DNA from: Seohaeicola saemankumensis | Lineage (GTDB): Bacteria > Pseudomonadota > Alphaproteobacteria > Rhodobacterales > Rhodobacteraceae | Assembly (NCBI RefSeq): GCF_020171285.1 | Contig: NZ_JAIUZI010000016.1 | Coordinates: 39,871-103,870, forward strand | Direction of reading: 5' to 3' | Length of the DNA stretch: 64,000 bases | Part shown: piece after piece, positions 7,831-16,036 of the stretch | Layout: the number at the start of each line of letters is the position of its first letter | Position numbering within the stretch: the stretch's first letter is position 1 | Notes under the pieces: generated by a model | The model's database searches: none | Told to the model about the DNA's origin: nothing | Seen by the model: the letters and a program-made list of their open reading frames with translations, nothing else | Position numbers and translations under genes: made by a program

Positions 7831-10608
7831 ATGAGCGCCGCCGAGGCCGGGCGCGATCTTGTGCGGCGCGGCCGGTCCGGGCTGGATCGTGGCGACACCG
7901 CGGCCCTGGCGGAGCTGGCCGACCAATGGGCAGAGTGGCCGCCGGATGTGGACGCCCAGCTGGTTCTCGGCCGGGTCTGCATGGCGGTGAACCGGCCAGA
8001 GGCGGCGCGCCGGGCGTTTGAAATCTGTCTGGCCACAGCTCCCGGTAACGAGGCGGCGCTGCTCCGGTTGACTGACCTGCTGATGACGGAGGGCGCCGTG
8101 ACCGAGGCGGTGGCGGTTCTGGAACGGGGGATGAAGTATCGCCCCGGAAGCCTGCGGTTGCGTCAGCGGGCGTTGGGCCTGCGCCTGTGGCAGCTGAACG
8201 ACGGTTCCGCGCTGGATGAGGTCGCGGCGATGGTGACCGCGCACCCGGGTTTCGCGCCGGGGCACAGGACACTGGTGCGGGCCCGCCTGGCGTATGGCGG
8301 TCCCGGTCCGGCGGCGGCGGCCCTGGCGGCATACGAGCGGCACCATCCCGCGGCGGCTGATCTGCCCCAGTTGCGGGCGGAGGTGGCACGGGCGCGGGGT
8401 GCTCCTGTGGCACCCGAAGCGATACCGCAGCAGACCGCCGCCATGGACGCCAAGGCCTTGTTGCAGATGGCCCGGCAGGCGGTTGCGGCAAATCGTACCG
8501 ATCTCTCCGAAACCCTGTGCGCGCAGCTTCTCGGGATGCCCGAAAGCGACCAGCAACGGTTTGCTCTCGGGCTGGTGCAGGCGCATCTGCAGCAGGATAA
8601 CGCCGCCGTGGCGAATTTTCGCGCCGCGCTGGACCTGAACCCGGTGATGGAGGCCGCGCACCTGCGGCTGATCGAAACGCTGAAGGCCCAGGGGGCGGGC
8701 AAGGAGGCGTTGCGCGCGGCGGACGCCGGTCTGCAGGCACTTCCGAAGAGCTGGTTGTTGCGCCACAAGCGGCTGGCGGTGCTGTCCGAACTGGACCCGA
8801 CCCTGCCGTCGCCGGAGGCGTTCGAGGCGCTGGTTTCGGATGCGCCGGAGCGGGTTGGCGGTCACCGTCTGAGGTTGAACTGGCTGAAACGGACAGGGCG
8901 CTACGCCGAGGCGGCTGCTGCGGTTGCCGATTTCGCGCGGCACTGCCCGGACGATTGCAATGCGCCGGCCGAACGGGCGTACCTGGAACTGGAGAGTGGT
9001 CAGCCGGGGCAGGCCCTGCGTCTGTTCCGCGAAGCGGGCGCGCCGGAAAGTGACGATGTGGCGCTTCTGGGGCCCTATGTGCGGGCGCTGACCTTGGTTC
9101 GGGACAGAGCCGGGCTGGCGGCGCTGGGGGAGCGCCTCGGCCCGCAGCCGGCCGATGCGCGGCGCAGTTACATGGCGGGGCAGATCGCCCGCGCCCTGGA
9201 CCATGTGGAACAATCCGTCGCGATGTATCGCAGGGCGCTGACGCTGGATCCGTCGTTCCAGCCGGCCTGGGTCGGCTTGGCGCTGTCGCTGACCCTGCTG
9301 GGCCGGGGCGGCGAGGCCGAAGAGGAGCTGGCGCAAGCCCCGGCCACGGTCCAGGCCTCGCCGATCTTCGTGCTCAAGCGCGCGGCTGCCGCGCAGTCGG
9401 TTGGCCATTTCGAGGCGGCGCAACGGATTCTGGAAACGGCACCGTGTGCGGAGGTTGCGCAGGTGCGCGTGGCGCTGGTGCAGTTGCTTGGGCAAACCGG
9501 GCAGATGGCGGCGGCGCGGAGCTGTCTGGAAAAATGGCGCCCCGTCTCGGTGCTGGACCGGTCCCGGCACCATCTGGCCACCGCCCTGCTGGCGCGGGAG
9601 GATTTTGATCTGGAGGCGGCCGAGGCGGGCTGCACCGCCGCACTGGCCGAGGATCCGGGGCTGGAGGCCGCTTATACGCAGCGCGCCTATACCCGGCTGA
9701 TGGCCTGCGATCCGGCCGGCGCCATGCAGGACCGTCAGGCCGCGTTCCGGCTGCGGCATGCGCCGCTGCGGCGCTGGTCCGACATCATCGGGCACCTGTG
9801 CAACGAAATGCTGCTGCAGCCGGAGGTGGTCCGTGCCGCGGCCGCTGCGAATGGGCTGGATGGCCTGGCCGCATTGGTGCGCGCCCACGGGGATCTGACC
9901 TGTGTCAGCATGGCGCTTCTGATCGCGCTGCGCAGGTCCGGACGCCTGGGCCTGCCCGCGGAACTGTCGTCGGAGGCTCGGCCCGATCATGTCCCCGCAC
10001 GGATATTCCAGTATTGGGAGGGCGAGATCAGCCCGGACTTGCAGGGGGCGATGGAGGATCTGCAGGCGCGCAACCCCTGGGCGGTCTACCGCCGGTTCGA
10101 CCGGGCCTCCGCGGGTGAATACCTGGCCGGGATGGGGCGCCCCGAAGTCGCGCGCGCCTTCCGCCTGTGCCGGCACGCGGCGCAACGCGCGGATCTGTTC
10201 CGGCTGGCGGTGATGTGGGCCGAAGGCGGCATCTACCTGGATGCGGACAATCGCTGCGGCGGCAGCCTTGCCGGCCTGCTGCCGCCGGGGGCGCGGTTGG
10301 TGCTCTACCAGGAACACCTGGGCAGCATCGCCAATGATTTCATCGCGGCCGCGCCGGGATGCGGGCTGCTGGAGCGGACGATGCAGCAGATCGCGGAGGC
10401 CCTGATCGCGGGAGCGGGCGAGTATATCTGGCTGTTGTCGGGACCCGGCGCGCTGACCCGCGCCCTGGCGCGGCGGATTGCGGAGACACCCGATATCGCT
10501 CTGCCGCAAGACTGCCACGTGCTGCCCCACTCCACCCTGCTGGGCCGTGTGGCCCCACAATGCCCTTTTGCCTACAAGATCGGCCCGGGCAGCTGGGCGC
10601 GTGGGTGA
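7831..10608 (+). CDS. TPR-repeat protein with C-terminal GT32-like glycosyltransferase domain
   Basis: A 925-residue protein. Residues 1 to about 690 are a long array of Ala/Leu-rich helical pairs typical of tetratricopeptide repeats. From about 720 (PARIFQYWEGE) it changes to a DXD-sugar-binding domain like that of Och1/capsular glycosyltransferases (GT32). This includes HAAQRADLFRLAVMWAEGG and the metal-binding DAD at 804-806 in GIYLDADNRC. The role inferred is transfer of a sugar from a nucleotide donor, with the TPR part acting as scaffold. GAGCAGG lies seven bases before the ATG. It directly follows manC. A readable in-frame stretch continues past its stop (10609-10773). Confidence 0.75.
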   Translation: MSAAEAGRDLVRRGRSGLDRGDTAALAELADQWAEWPPDVDAQLVLGRVCMAVNRPEAARRAFEICLATAPGNEAALLRLTDLLMTEGAVTEAVAVLERGMKYRPGSLRLRQRALGLRLWQLNDGSALDEVAAMVTAHPGFAPGHRTLVRARLAYGGPGPAAAALAAYERHHPAAADLPQLRAEVARARGAPVAPEAIPQQTAAMDAKALLQMARQAVAANRTDLSETLCAQLLGMPESDQQRFALGLVQAHLQQDNAAVANFRAALDLNPVMEAAHLRLIETLKAQGAGKEALRAADAGLQALPKSWLLRHKRLAVLSELDPTLPSPEAFEALVSDAPERVGGHRLRLNWLKRTGRYAEAAAAVADFARHCPDDCNAPAERAYLELESGQPGQALRLFREAGAPESDDVALLGPYVRALTLVRDRAGLAALGERLGPQPADARRSYMAGQIARALDHVEQSVAMYRRALTLDPSFQPAWVGLALSLTLLGRGGEAEEELAQAPATVQASPIFVLKRAAAAQSVGHFEAAQRILETAPCAEVAQVRVALVQLLGQTGQMAAARSCLEKWRPVSVLDRSRHHLATALLAREDFDLEAAEAGCTAALAEDPGLEAAYTQRAYTRLMACDPAGAMQDRQAAFRLRHAPLRRWSDIIGHLCNEMLLQPEVVRAAAAANGLDGLAALVRAHGDLTCVSMALLIALRRSGRLGLPAELSSEARPDHVPARIFQYWEGEISPDLQGAMEDLQARNPWAVYRRFDRASAGEYLAGMGRPEVARAFRLCRHAAQRADLFRLAVMWAEGGIYLDADNRCGGSLAGLLPPGARLVLYQEHLGSIANDFIAAAPGCGLLERTMQQIAEALIAGAGEYIWLLSGPGALTRALARRIAETPDIALPQDCHVLPHSTLLGRVAPQCPFAYKIGPGSWARG

Positions 10609-10848
10609 TGGTCCGCAGCAGGATCTCCGGTTGTATGCGACAATACGTCTGCCCAAGAAATTCTCACCCCGGTGGGGCAATATGTCTGGCCTGCGGGACT
10701 CTCCGATCATTACGGGTTGCAGGACAATCTGCTCTATGGCAGTGAATCCGAGGGTGGCCAGAACATCGAATGATGGAGCGCCGCAGGCACCCAGGTTCGC
10801 CGCCCGAGACCTGCGTCTTTTGACGAAAGCAAGCATAGGATTAAAACC

Positions 10849-11013
10849 ATGAGCGACGATCTCGTATACGCCATTTTCAAGGAAATTGCCGTTTTGGAAG
10901 GCAAACGCACCCCGGACGGTGAGTGGACGATTGATGATGCAAACGAGGTGACGCGTATTTTGACGCGTGCGTTTGCAGTTGTGCGCCGCGCTTCGACGCC
11001 TCGCGAAGAGTGA
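10849..11013 (+). CDS. Microprotein, paralogue of the one at 26425 (54 aa)
   Basis: A 54-residue cytoplasmic-looking protein without signal or membrane segment. It starts MSDDLVYAIFKEIAVLEG and continues with R-T-P-D-G-x-W-T, a short acidic turn and an amphipathic basic helix. The same N-terminal pattern recurs at 26425-26595: MSD[DE]LV..IFKE[IL]AV[LM]EG.R.PDG.WT. Two copies under selection at the protein level argue that both are real genes. The initiation region (GGATTAAAACCATG) offers only a modest SD. It is followed by a perfect hairpin and then a sulfotransferase gene 196 bases downstream. I do not recognise the family; function unknown. Confidence 0.75.
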   Translation: MSDDLVYAIFKEIAVLEGKRTPDGEWTIDDANEVTRILTRAFAVVRRASTPREE

Positions 11014-11021
11014 TCAATAAT

Positions 11022-11046
11022 AGCCTGACAGCGTGCCTGTCAGGCT
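11022..11046. terminator. Perfect 10-bp hairpin after the first microprotein
   Basis: AGCCTGACAG (11022-11031) and CTGTCAGGCT (11037-11046) pair perfectly around a five-base loop, nine bases after the microprotein stop. There is no T tract on the plus strand; on the minus strand the arm is followed by TATTATTG. It probably ends or attenuates the microprotein transcript. Confidence 0.55.
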
Positions 11047-11209
11047 AAAGGCTCGTTGGTTTCGCCTAAGACAGAGATTTTTGTAGTCTGGCCTGCCGAA
11101 GTGCACCCCAGTCCGGGCAACTCCGGTTTTCGTAAGTGGTGATTGATGCGTTGTGCCTCTGTGGAAGAGCCGTGCAGCAGACACAAATTGACATAAAGGC
11201 TATTGGAAC

Positions 11210-12004
11210 ATGACAGTGGTAATCGCACACGGCCAGCCGAAATCGGGTAGCACGTTTCTGTATATGACGGCGCTTGAGGTTGTTCAGATCGTCAACCGCG
11301 AGGAATTCTACACTTTCAAGGACCGCGTCTTGGGGGCCAACACTCCGACCTTTGTAGATAAGCTGACGGCAGAGACGATTCTCGAGATCGACGAGAAACT
11401 TGCTCCCGGTCAGACTTTCGTACTCAAGACTCATGCGGATTTGGAAGACGAGGTTGCGGATCTGATTACGGCGGGACGTGTCAAAGCGTTTACCTCATTC
11501 CGCGACCCTCGGGATACGGCGCTTTCGACGTTGAACGTTGGTGAAAAAGATCGTGCCAAGGGGGAAACCCGCTGGTTTGCGAAAATCACGGAGATCGGGC
11601 AACTGACCAACCCAATTCAGTTTCAATGGGCAGAGACCCGCGACTGGGTCCGGCACCCGGATGTTCTGGCTGTCCCCTACTATGTGACAGCGATGTCGCA
11701 ATCGACCAGCGTCAAGTTGCTGACCGAGTTCCTTGGCATGGGGTATCTGTCCAACACGCTGGCCGCCGACATGGATGCCAAACGCGAAAAGCTGCCCGAG
11801 TACAACAAGGGTGTTCTGGATCGCTTTGTGAACGAGTTGAGCGTTGAGGATCTCAAGTTTGCCAACGACACCTGGGCTGACACAATCGCGGAATACAACG
11901 CGCTTCTGGAAGAGACGATGACCCGTCTCGGGCACCGGATGGCCTATACTTATTACACCCGGATGCGTGACGCCAAAATCGCCGAACGCGTGGCAGCGGC
12001 CTAA
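11210..12004 (+). CDS. Sulfotransferase
   Basis: A 264-residue enzyme expected to move sulfate from PAPS to a hydroxyl on a sugar or other acceptor. The PAPS 5'-phosphosulfate loop is PKSGST (10-15). The 3'-phosphate site is RDPRDTALS (98-106), a good match to the sulfotransferase consensus. It is clearly less GC-rich than the flanking glycosyltransferase genes (for instance 32 of 60 bases are G or C in 11281-11340), which hints at separate acquisition. It lies downstream of a microprotein gene. A weak hairpin follows. The acceptor is unknown. Confidence 0.85.
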   Translation: MTVVIAHGQPKSGSTFLYMTALEVVQIVNREEFYTFKDRVLGANTPTFVDKLTAETILEIDEKLAPGQTFVLKTHADLEDEVADLITAGRVKAFTSFRDPRDTALSTLNVGEKDRAKGETRWFAKITEIGQLTNPIQFQWAETRDWVRHPDVLAVPYYVTAMSQSTSVKLLTEFLGMGYLSNTLAADMDAKREKLPEYNKGVLDRFVNELSVEDLKFANDTWADTIAEYNALLEETMTRLGHRMAYTYYTRMRDAKIAERVAAA

Positions 12005-12011
12005 TTTCGCG

Positions 12012-12035
12012 CCGAGCCGTCCGGGCCTGGCTCGG
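12012..12035 (+). terminator. Hairpin after the 11210 sulfotransferase
   Basis: CCGAGCC (12012-12018) pairs with GGCTCGG (12029-12035) eight bases after the stop codon. No T tract follows, so termination strength is doubtful. Confidence 0.35.
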
Positions 12036-12156
12036 ATACTTCAGTGGACCGCCTGAATTCGGTCCACATGAAAAGACTGCTTGCGTACTCTTACCTTGAG
12101 ATCTTGGGGAGAATCGGAGGCATGCAAATTGCTTTGCGACGATACCGGAGTTTGAA

Positions 12157-14931
12157 TTGGACGGTCATAGTTTGGATATAGGGTCGCCTGAGATTACAGA
12201 GCTTTTGTTCTCGGTGGAGCGGCCACTCAGTGAACGGTTTGCACAGATCGCCAGTCTGCATCCGACCCCGGAGCAGCAGGAAGCTCTTCGCAAGGCGGCG
12301 GTACAGCTAACCGATCAGGGGGAGTTTGAGCGGGTCGCGCTCCTCTGGGGCATGCTGCATCACCTGACGCCGACGAATGTCAATTATCTGCGCCGCATTG
12401 CGCAATGTATCGTGGGGGTCTCCAATCCCGGTGTCTTCGCCGACTGCCTGTCCGACGGATGTCTGACCGAGGAGATTTGGAAGGACTGCGGCAACAGCCT
12501 GAACCATGCGATTCGGGTCAGCCTGGACACGGAGGCGGACAACCGGCACGCGCTGCTCAAGACCCTGCTGCTGAGCAAGGCCCACAACACGCAGATCGCG
12601 CTCAACATGCTCAAACCTCTGCCGTCCAGGATGGTCGATGACTTCATGGAGGTCTGTCTGCGGGACGAGACCGTGCTGGGGGACCGGAAGCAGATCCGGA
12701 TCCTGTGCCGGCTGACCGAGCGGGCGGGCCATCCGACGGCGGCGGCCCGCGCTTTCCCGCTCACCATCGGCGACACGCAGAAGATGACGTTTCACCAGGC
12801 GCTGCTTGGCGGGCGGATCGCCGCGCAGACCGGCGACATCGAGAAGCTGGAGCATTTCAAGGTTCTTTGCCGCGCCGCTGCCCTGGAGACCCCGGACCAG
12901 GCCCGCGAGTCGGCGATCTATCACCTGCTGTTCTTCGATTCGAGCGACGACAAGGCCATCGATACCGCGGTCGAGGTGATCAGCGACACGCTGGATCGTA
13001 AGGATCTGAACATGTCGCTGTTCTGGATTTACCTGGAAACCATCCTGAAGAAGAAAAAGGGTGGCGTATTGCTGGACCGGATCGCGCTGCGGGTGAGCGA
13101 TGCGGCCATGGCCGAAAAGATCGCCATCCTTGCGGATGTCGTCAACGGCAAGGCGACGACGGAACGGGTTCTGAAAAGTTGCGTCGACGGGTTGTGGGAT
13201 GATCCCGACACCGCCGGCCGGCTGATCTCGCGCATGGTCGGACAGATCGACAGCGAGGCAGAGCTGATCGGGGCGCTGGATATCCTGGGCAGCCTGGATC
13301 CGATGTCGATGAAGATTCTCCGTTCCCATAGCCAGCAGTGGCGCGAAGGCGGCAAATACGAGCTGGCCGCGCATGGCTGGCGCGCGCTGGTGCGGGTCAA
13401 TCCGCGCGACGACTGGGGCCGGGTCAACGCGATCTACTGTTTCCAGGTGCAGGGCGCGCTGGAGGCCGCGCGAGCGCTGACCGATGACTGGGATCTGGAG
13501 GCCTGCAGCGAGATCGTGCTGATTCACGCGGCGGCGTCGTTTGCCCGGGTCGGGCTTTCGGAGAAGGCGCGGGAGCTGTTCCTGCAGGCCGACGCGGCCT
13601 TGCGCGACGGGGTCGACTCGCTTCCCGAGGTGCACCGCCAGGCCCTCGCGCGGGGGCTGATCCTCTATGGCGAACTGGAGCGCGCCACGGCCTATGTGCC
13701 ACCGCGCAAGAACCGGGGTGCACACCGCCCGGATCCCTCGCCGATCGTTCTGCTGGACCCCGGGCACACCGACAGCTCGGGTCACCACGCCAATTACAAC
13801 ATCTTCTTTTCCGATTTCGTGCTGGAACATGACGGCGTGCGACCGGAGATCCTGATCGGGCAGAAAACCCCGGGCACGGCGCTGGAGGGGCACGACGTGT
13901 TCCCCGCGGTGGTCTTCGAGCCCTATGTCTACAATGACTACAGTCTGGGCGCCGCCGAAATCGCCGGATTGAACGCGTCCTTCCGGCAGGAACTGACCAC
14001 GCTGTTCCAGGATCATGTGCCGGACACGCTGATCATGCATTCGATGCGGGCGATCATGCTCAGGGGCTTCGTGCAATGGCTCGAAGATCTGGGCGACCGG
14101 CGTCCGCGCAGGCTGGCGATCGGCCTGATCGAGGCGGATCACCTGGCCGATGCGGAGCTGTCCGAAGTCTATTCCCACGCCCTCAGCGATCCGCTGTCCA
14201 ACCTCGGGCAGATGCATGTCGAGACGTTGATCCTGTTTGCCGAAACCACCTTTGCGGTGGATTGGCTGCAACAGCACGCGCCCGGGATCACGGTACACAA
14301 GTTCCCCTATCTGGCGGCGGGCCGCGCGGCCCAGGCGGCCACCGGGTTCGATACGCTGCGTGCCGCGACTCCGGTCTTTGGCATCCTGGGGGCCACCCGC
14401 AAGGAACGCGGGTTCAACCCGATCTTCCAGGCGATCCTGCAGGAAGGCGCCGCCGCGCCGCATTGGCATTTCCAGGTCGACGACCGGGCGGTGGGGCGGT
14501 TCGGCGACGATACCGCCGACCTGCTCGGGCAGATCGAGACCCGGATCGAGGCCGGGGAGCTTGACCAGGTCGACATCCTCAAGGGCTTCCTGTCGGACGA
14601 GGAATATTACGGCGCCTTCGGGCGGCTGAACTGCCTGGTGCTGCCCTATTCGGGGCGCTATGCGGTGTCCGGATCCGGGGTGCTCTACGAGGCGGTCTAC
14701 AGCCGCAAGTATCTGATCATTTCCGAAGGTTCGACGCTGGCGATCGAACTGGCGGAAATCGGCTATCCGCACCGCACCGTCGACGTCGACGATCCCGAGA
14801 CGATCCGGCGGGCGGTGGCAGAGACCGCGGCGGCCTGGCCTGCCATCGTGGATGAGCTGGAGGCCTATTTCGCGGGCGCGCCGAAACTGCCGCTGGAAGG
14901 GTTCCGCGTGCTCTATACCGGCGCCGAATAG
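12157..14931 (+). CDS. Helical-repeat protein with C-terminal GT-B-like domain
   Basis: A 924-residue protein I do not recognise as a named family. Residues 1 to about 520 are helix-rich repeats resembling TPR/solenoid units. From about 530 (PIVLLDPGHTDSSGHHANYN) an alpha/beta region begins. It ends with SGSGVLYEAVYSRKYLIISE, which resembles the donor-binding end of GT-B glycosyltransferases (a Gly-rich loop, then a helix, then a strand with a conserved Glu). I infer a glycan-synthesis role from this and from the neighbours. The start is TTG at 12157, chosen because CGGAG lies six bases upstream and no in-frame ATG fits. Confidence 0.6.
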   Translation: MDGHSLDIGSPEITELLFSVERPLSERFAQIASLHPTPEQQEALRKAAVQLTDQGEFERVALLWGMLHHLTPTNVNYLRRIAQCIVGVSNPGVFADCLSDGCLTEEIWKDCGNSLNHAIRVSLDTEADNRHALLKTLLLSKAHNTQIALNMLKPLPSRMVDDFMEVCLRDETVLGDRKQIRILCRLTERAGHPTAAARAFPLTIGDTQKMTFHQALLGGRIAAQTGDIEKLEHFKVLCRAAALETPDQARESAIYHLLFFDSSDDKAIDTAVEVISDTLDRKDLNMSLFWIYLETILKKKKGGVLLDRIALRVSDAAMAEKIAILADVVNGKATTERVLKSCVDGLWDDPDTAGRLISRMVGQIDSEAELIGALDILGSLDPMSMKILRSHSQQWREGGKYELAAHGWRALVRVNPRDDWGRVNAIYCFQVQGALEAARALTDDWDLEACSEIVLIHAAASFARVGLSEKARELFLQADAALRDGVDSLPEVHRQALARGLILYGELERATAYVPPRKNRGAHRPDPSPIVLLDPGHTDSSGHHANYNIFFSDFVLEHDGVRPEILIGQKTPGTALEGHDVFPAVVFEPYVYNDYSLGAAEIAGLNASFRQELTTLFQDHVPDTLIMHSMRAIMLRGFVQWLEDLGDRRPRRLAIGLIEADHLADAELSEVYSHALSDPLSNLGQMHVETLILFAETTFAVDWLQQHAPGITVHKFPYLAAGRAAQAATGFDTLRAATPVFGILGATRKERGFNPIFQAILQEGAAAPHWHFQVDDRAVGRFGDDTADLLGQIETRIEAGELDQVDILKGFLSDEEYYGAFGRLNCLVLPYSGRYAVSGSGVLYEAVYSRKYLIISEGSTLAIELAEIGYPHRTVDVDDPETIRRAVAETAAAWPAIVDELEAYFAGAPKLPLEGFRVLYTGAE

Positions 14932-14941
14932 GGGCGCCGGT
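14917..14941. terminator. Hairpin spanning the stop of the 12157 gene
   Basis: ACCGGCGCC (14917-14925) pairs perfectly with GGCGCCGGT (14933-14941); the TAG stop lies in the loop. It sits between two convergent genes and lacks a T tract, so it may act as a weak bidirectional terminator or an mRNA-end stabiliser. Confidence 0.4.
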
Positions 14942-14968
14942 CTCCAACCACAAGAGCGGAACCGGGTG

Positions 14969-15670
14969 TTACCAGGTCGGTTTCACACGCGGATCATCCA
15001 AATATTTCAGGGGCATGAAGAAGATATCGCACTGCAGCAGCCCCGTCCCGGGATCGTCGGGGTTTGCCAGGACATTTTCCGTCGGCCGGCCGAAGGCCAG
15101 CCCGGAAATCGAGTGCACGAAGAATCCGTGCGCGTGCATGAAGCTGGCCAGATCCAGGAACTTGCGGCGGTTCATCTCGAGCACCACCACATCGCAGGAT
15201 TTCAGGGTCTCGACCGCGCCTTCCAGCACCAGTGGCTCGGCCCCATCGACATCGACCTTGAGGAAGAAGGGCCCCTTCAGTCCGCGTTCGGCAATGAAGG
15301 TATCCAGCTTTATTGTTTCGACGACAGAGACCGAGCCAGGCGATTTCGCGGAGTCGGAGATCATTCGTCCGTGTGACGGCAACTCTATGTCGGTTGTCTT
15401 GTGTTCGGCAACGAATTCGGCTGTCCCATTCTCATTGCTGCAAGCACATTCGACCAGTTCATAATCAAGTTCGGCATAGTTCTTGCGGATCGTCTCGTAC
15501 CATTCGGACATCGGTTCGAACAGGAACTGCTTGGACTTTGGAAACTGGTTTTTCAGAAAAGGCGTTTCTGCGCGAATGCCCACATCAAGGATCGTGTTGA
15601 AGGTCAGCCCCGCCTGTCTGATCTGCCAGATAATCTGGCCGGGGTTTGTGCTTGTTGAAATCCTTGACAT
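14969..15670 (-). CDS. FkbM-family SAM-dependent methyltransferase
   Basis: A 233-residue Rossmann methyltransferase. The SAM site is around ILDVGIRAET (27-36). A second acidic strand is FLFEPMSEW, and the FkbM signature lies around FFLKVDVDGAEPLVLEGA, where the family has (K/V)DxxGxE. FkbM enzymes O-methylate sugars or other hydroxyls, so a glycan methylation role fits the neighbourhood. It is transcribed towards the 12157 gene and away from gmd. GC content looks lower than in gmd or fcl. Confidence 0.85.
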   Translation of the reverse strand: MSRISTSTNPGQIIWQIRQAGLTFNTILDVGIRAETPFLKNQFPKSKQFLFEPMSEWYETIRKNYAELDYELVECACSNENGTAEFVAEHKTTDIELPSHGRMISDSAKSPGSVSVVETIKLDTFIAERGLKGPFFLKVDVDGAEPLVLEGAVETLKSCDVVVLEMNRRKFLDLASFMHAHGFFVHSISGLAFGRPTENVLANPDDPGTGLLQCDIFFMPLKYLDDPRVKPTW

Positions 15671-16036
15671 GAAATCCGCTCCTCAAATGTTTTTGCAGCC
15701 CGGCCAATATGATTGGCCGCTGCAACCCTATCACAAAAGAGGCGTGACCTCGCCATCACCAGGGGGTGTCGGCGGTTCATCGCGTGTTCTGTGAAAGCGG
15801 ATGGTTGTTTTTGCGGCATCCCGAAAATTTCCCCGAACGGGTGACAACAAGTCCCTTGCCACCTTTTGTCCTGTCGGCATACACCGGGTTCCGGATAGAT
15901 GACGCGCACCGGTCAACGCCCTAATTGTGGGCAGACCGCCGGGGCATCAGACCAAGATGTGTGGGAGAGGGCTGAAAGTCGTTTCCTGCGATTTGTATGA
16001 TTTAGGGTGCCTGGCACTCGTTAGACGGAAGAACTC
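15671..16036. other. Divergent intergenic region between FkbM gene and gmd (366 bp)
   Basis: No plausible coding sequence on either strand. It is relatively AT-rich near both ends and should hold the promoters of the two divergent genes; one candidate for gmd is listed separately. Confidence 0.5.
15972..16001 (+). promoter_or_regulatory. Candidate gmd promoter
   Basis: CTGAAA (15972-15977) and TATGAT (15996-16001) are 18 bases apart, about 35 bases before the gmd ATG. The -10 matches consensus at five of six positions; the -35 is weaker. Confidence 0.35.

Noticed and set aside
6871..10836. Very long antisense open frame (1321 codons) opposite manC and the TPR-glycosyltransferase
   Set aside because: It mirrors the codon pattern of the sense genes, is rich in Arg, His, Gln and Gly as expected of antisense high-GC frames, and has no ribosome site or recognisable domain.
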